The notes beneath the pieces are model-generated. The model had not been told where the DNA came from, did not search any database, and was given only the letters and a program-made list of their open reading frames with translations. Of a stretch of DNA of 64,000 nucleotides, positions 59,872 through 64,000 are shown in pieces (within the stretch, counting starts at the first letter, position 1; every line of letters starts with the position of its first letter). The translations under genes were made by a program, and so were the position numbers. The stretch is from Notholithocarpus densiflorus (taxonomy: Eukaryota; Streptophyta; Magnoliopsida; Fagales; Fagaceae), in contig JARYZH020000050.1 in the NCBI GenBank assembly GCA_030021035.2, positions 1,797,834 through 1,861,833 of the forward strand, in the 5' to 3' direction.

Positions 59872-60632
59872 TGAGGAGGATTTAACCTAGCTATCCTCAA
59901 GGTAAACCTGAATCCACTATGAAAGAATCGAAGTTGTTCAGCAGGACTTAGACCACTAACATCCTATTGCTACCCACCAGTAGAAACTTACTGATACGAC
60001 CACGTGCAAACTCCGAGACCACGGACTCCTTCTTTCTTGGATTCTCCAGCAAGTACAAGCACACCCGCTTGTGTTTCTTTAAGTTCTTTAGTGCAGCAAT
60101 TGAGTGACCATCAAGTTCTTGAACGAATCTCCTCTTGATAATCCTAAGCTTGTGTAAAGGAAAGCACCTCACAGATCTCACAAGAGATTCTCACAAACAG
60201 CAATTTGAGCAACCTTAGAGAGGTTTTGGGTACAAAACCCTAAATACAAAGGAGGCACAAGAGGCACTCAAATCTCTCTAAACAGCCGCTTAAAAACGTG
60301 CTTAGGGTTTCCTTTATATACTAGGAGAAGTAGATCTGAAACCCTAATCCTTAATGGGCTTAGGCTGAGTTGGAAAATTCTGCTGAAAAAACATTCTGCC
60401 CGAAATTCTATCGATCGAGTTTAAGCTTCGATCGATCGAGTCTAAGCTTCAATCGATTGAGCCAGGCCGAAATGCACACTTAATTCTGCAACAGCTCGAT
60501 TCCAACTTTACATAAAAGGCACAACTTTGAGCAAGTCTAAACAAGACTAAACAACCTGTTTTGATCATGGTTTGCCAACAATACACATTAGAGTTCTAAA
60601 TACATTAGTTTCTAAGTCTTTAGAACCTAACA
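59872..60632 (-). mobile_element. 3' LTR of a partial Ty1/copia-like element
   Basis: On the minus strand the LTR starts TGTTAGG at 60632, directly after a polypurine-like stretch (TTGCCAAAGGGAGAGTT at about 60633-60649), the usual arrangement of plant copia elements. The left end near 59872 abuts the STR11-copy flank and is approximate. ATCGATCGAG words at about 60410-60470 resemble those in the solo LTR at 34095-35269. Confidence 0.7.
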
Positions 60633-61804
60633 AACTCTCCCTTTGGCAATCCGTGACAAAACACAACTAAAAGCTCAAAATTTACAAAGAAAAGCCCTTT
60701 ACAAAAAATACCCATTATAACAAATCCAATCCTAACTACTATCCATCAATTGCAAGTGTAGATAGCAACTCAATTGAATCAACCTGTATTTTTCCTGAAA
60801 CACTAAACAAGATGCATAAACGCATGTGTGGAAGAAAAAACAGTAAATCAACAAATATGCAAACTAACTCTCTCCCTAAGTTAGATACATCAAAAACAAT
60901 ATTAACTCCCCCTAAATAGAACATTCTTGTATTTTCCACTCATATTCCCACAATTCATCTAAATCTCCCCCTTTTTGTCACGTATTGACAAAGACAACCC
61001 AATCAGAAGGCTGACGGAAAACATACGCAACAGAGAATAAGAGAAAATATAGAATTATGGGAATACAAAACAATTCAACTCTATAAAAAATAGAGACAAT
61101 AGCCCCTATGAACAACAAAGGTTAATAACAAGCTTCTCCCCCTATAAAAATAGGAAACACAAAACAAGTGTTGGGAAAAATAGTTTTGGGGAAAATTTTA
61201 GGAGGTGGGGAAAAATACATAAACCAATTGAGGATACACATGAAAAAAAATATTCTCTTTTTCAATAAATGCAAACTTGACACTATGTAACCCATAAACA
61301 GTTGCATGAGTAGAGAAAATATTTGCACATTGATTATCCATCATATCTCTTAAGAAAAATATTTTCTGCAATTCATACATAAAAAATAGCATATACTAGA
61401 ATGTACAAAACTCAAAAATTAATCAATCAATTTTAAATCAAGTTGAGTACCCAATTTAGCAAAATGTATGCATGTTATGTGTGAAAACAATGAGAGATAT
61501 GACTGCAAAACTGCAAGATGGATACAAAAACAATGCAATGCATGTGAATCCTAAACATAAATGATGCATGGAAGAATAGGTTGGTCAAATACTTAAAAAC
61601 TAAAAATTTTCAGTTTCGATCGATCGAGTATCAATCGAATACCAATCGAGTTAGGCAGACTCAAACATTAAACACATTTTGCATTAAAATCAAGGAAAAT
61701 ATAATCTTGGATGGCCAAAACAAAATCACACACAATAACATGTACAAAGTTTAGCAAAGAGTAACTTGTGTAGTGTGTGCAACTAGCAAAAGCTTGAGAT
61801 ACAT
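60633..61804 (-). mobile_element. 3' internal region of the copia-like element, truncated
   Basis: This stretch has no coding domain. It repeats CTCCCCCTTT / CTCCCCCTA-like words (about 60905, 60965, 61136), which on the minus strand are extra polypurine-like tracts as seen between pol and the 3' LTR of large copia elements. It stops at the broken 5' edge of the receptor kinase. The pol genes and the 5' LTR are not in the window. Confidence 0.6.
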
Positions 61805-64000
61805 GTGAGGTCTCTTACCTCAAACTCCACAGACAACAGTGGATTCCACAACGCCTCAGCTGGAGGGAACACTCCTGACGAAGACGTGGTCTCTGGTCTC
61901 TTCCTCTGTCGTGGCGATGTCAACACCACAGTCTGTCAAGACTGCGTTGCCACTGCAAAACAAGAGCTATTACGGCGGTGTCCTCTAAACAAAGTCGCTA
62001 TAAATTGGTACGATGAGTGCCTTTTGCGTTACTCAAACCAATCCATCCTCGCTACCATCAACGAAGTGCCTGGGTTTGACTTGCCCGGTTCGCAGAATAT
62101 CACAGAGGCGGAGAGTGATCGGTTTAACGATGTGTTGGCCAACGCGATGAACTCTTTGGCGACGAAAGCGTCGAACTCTGACTCGGGCAAGAAGTTTGCG
62201 ACGGAGGAAGATGAGGTTACGAGTTCAAAGAAGCTGTACAGTCTCGGGCAGTGCACGCCGGACTTGACTGTGTCTGATTGTTATAGGTGTTTTCGAAGTG
62301 CCATAGGAGATCTTCCTACGTGTTGTAATGGAAAACAAGGTGCAAGAGTTGTGCTCCCAAGTTGTAACATCAGATATGAAGTGTACCCATTTTACAACAT
62401 CACATCTGCTTCGCCTATTCTTCCTCCGCTTGCTCCACCAGGTACGATAATTAAGAACATTTTAATTTTTTTTTCCAGATCTGTGATTCTTAACAGTTTC
62501 AGACCCTATGTGGCCTTAATTGGGTCTCGCAGTTGAGAGATGGTCCTGTCTCGATCTTCTGCTATTGAAGATGGTTTATTTATTTATTTAAATTTTAAAC
62601 AATTATCTTGGGTGTCCAGAATTATTAATTTGTGTAGTCTTACTGTCTTACAAACTGAGTTAATACAGGAGGAATCCTGGCATGACACCCATGATACTAG
62701 ACATGAGGTTTTGATGCATCTAATGCTAAGAGTTATTAATAGACAAAATAGAAATCTTATTGATTAAATTCTTGGTTTGTTGCTATAATATAAAATAACC
62801 AGAGTTTAGAAAAGAAGAAGATGTAATTGGGACAGAATTTTTATTGGTCTTTTTCCTGCTTCATTCTTTAACTATTTACCAATTGGTTGGGCTGTCACTG
62901 ACATATCATTTGTCTAGTTTATTATTACTAATTATATATAATGTTATTTTTAATATTAAAGGATCACGATGAACTGTCTTACTTTCTAAAGTAAATGATG
63001 CATATCGTTGTATGCAGGAGAAAAAAAATTGTCGTCGCTAACAATTGTTGCCATTGTTATCCCAATTGCTGTTTCTGTGGTTCTTCTCTTCATTGGCTGT
63101 TGCTTCTTTTGTCGGAGAGCAAGGAAGAAGTATAATAATTTACCAGAGGAAAATGGTGAAGAATAAAAGATTATTATTTAATCACTTTGCTTTTTGGTCT
63201 TTGTGGTATAAACAATTCGCAATTGGAATTTTTATTTTAAAAAAAATCATTATATCTACTGCTTTGTTGTCTAGGTGGAGTCGAAATTACAAATGTAGAG
63301 TCCTTGCAGTTTGACTTAGATATCATTGAAGATGCCACAAACAAGTTCTCAGAGGATAATAAGATAGGTGAAGGAGGATTTGGTGCCGTTTACAAGGTAA
63401 AAATTAAGTTAATACTGAAGGTCAATGAGAGTTTTTTGCACACAAAAGATTGTTTAATCTTGGTTCAAATATATTTTCAGGGTACCCTTCCCAATGGACA
63501 ACATATAGCTGTGAAAAGATTATCTGTAAGATCTGGACAGGGTGCAGTAGAATTTAAGAATGAGGTTGTATTGGTAGGCAAGCTTCAACACAGAAATCTA
63601 GTGAGACTATTAGGATTTTGCTTGGTAGGAGAAGAGAAGATACTCGCCTATGAATATGTTCCCAACAAAAGCCTTGATTACTTTCTATTTGGTTAGGCCC
63701 ATCTGAACTTAAATCCAATTATTTCTTTCTTTCTTTGTTTAATGTCTCTAAGGTATGTATGGTTACTGATTAGTATCAGAGCACATGATACTGATCACTT
63801 ACATATCCATCAAAATTCACTTGTCTTGAACTTCTCACAAATTGAATCAGTGCCAAGGAGCTGAAATTCTAAGATGATAATTAAATTTTGTTTTCGAATT
63901 GAATCAGCATATTTCCTTGTCCATTTGAATCTCATTCCTAACTTGAGTATTTAATTATGACAAAATTATAGAGCCATCAAAGCAAGGAGAATTGGATTGG
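61805..64000 (+). pseudogene. Cysteine-rich receptor-like kinase (CRK), 5'-truncated, continues past the window
   Basis: Exons: from about 61805 to 62441, 63018-63155, 63275-63396, 63481-63691 and 63972 onward, with consistent phases and GT-AG introns. The first has two DUF26/gnk2 motifs of the form C-X8-C-X2-C (CRGDVNTTVCQDC and CTPDLTVSDCYRC), for an apoplastic, possibly carbohydrate-binding ectodomain. Exon 2 encodes the membrane helix (LTIVAIVIPIAVSVVLLFIG). Exons 3-5 start the kinase: GEGGFGAVYK loop, AVKRLS lysine, LQHRNLVRLLGFC, EYVPNKSLDYFLF. There is no ATG, signal peptide or start of the first DUF26 domain; the frame opens at a GTG against copia-like DNA. It may be a pseudogene, or the missing part may be read from a new start. 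The exons seen have no internal stops. Confidence 0.85.
62442..63017. other. Intron 1 of the receptor-like kinase
   Basis: This 576-bp intron (GTACGA...TGCAG) lies between ectodomain and membrane exons. I see no element or gene in it. Confidence 0.8.

Noticed and set aside
59872..61804. A complete copia element with two LTRs
   Set aside because: Only one LTR and the 3' internal part are visible; no integrase, reverse transcriptase or second LTR was found.
1..64000. CRISPR array, operons or ribosome binding sites
   Set aside because: The window is plant nuclear DNA with spliced genes; no array of equal repeats with unique spacers is present.

Overview
The window is nuclear DNA of a flowering plant, most likely a woody eudicot. 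The signs are AT-rich intergenic DNA, spliced genes with GT-AG introns, CYP71-type P450 genes, a DUF26 receptor kinase and many transposable elements. A tree of the oak/beech family is possible from the repeat flavour, but this is only an impression and no sequence here proves it.

Only four host loci are convincing. (1) An intact two-exon CYP71-family P450 on the minus strand (2504-4774, 505 aa). It lies in a tandem array with two dead copies (about 7170-12048 and 20456-21160). (2) A complete ten-exon nuclear gene for a plastid rhodanese-like protein, STR11 (36958-43847, plus, 293 aa). (3) A second, different CYP71-family P450 (44717-46642, minus), tail to tail with STR11. (4) A cysteine-rich receptor-like kinase (from 61805, plus) that has lost its 5' end and runs off the right edge.

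Layout: 1-14500 is the P450 duplication array. 14500-21400 is a pile of DNA transposons (hAT-like, CACTA-like remnant, a MULE with 9-bp target duplications, a foldback-like inverted minisatellite) that has broken up the third P450 unit. 22890-23620 holds an unexplained direct duplication. 24367 to about 29995 is a near full-length LINE with five disabling mutations. 31599-36455 is a string of well-bounded small elements (SINE, Harbinger-like MITEs, hAT-like MITE, solo LTR). 36811-46642 is the gene island. 46960-51650 is repeats and AT-rich DNA. 51660-59865 is a shredded segmental copy of STR11, split by a MITE and by a larger AT-rich insertion that itself carries a young Ty3/gypsy chromovirus (53658-58865). 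59872-61804 is a partial Ty1/copia-like element abutting the broken receptor kinase.

The two P450s would act at the endoplasmic reticulum in specialised metabolism and STR11 in the plastid. Nothing in the sequence ties them into one pathway. I found no clearly novel molecular system. The most unusual features are the single amber codon between gag and pol in the otherwise intact gypsy element, the inverted minisatellite, the gene-like cargo of the MULE, and the step-by-step decay record of the STR11 copy. All comparisons were made by eye.
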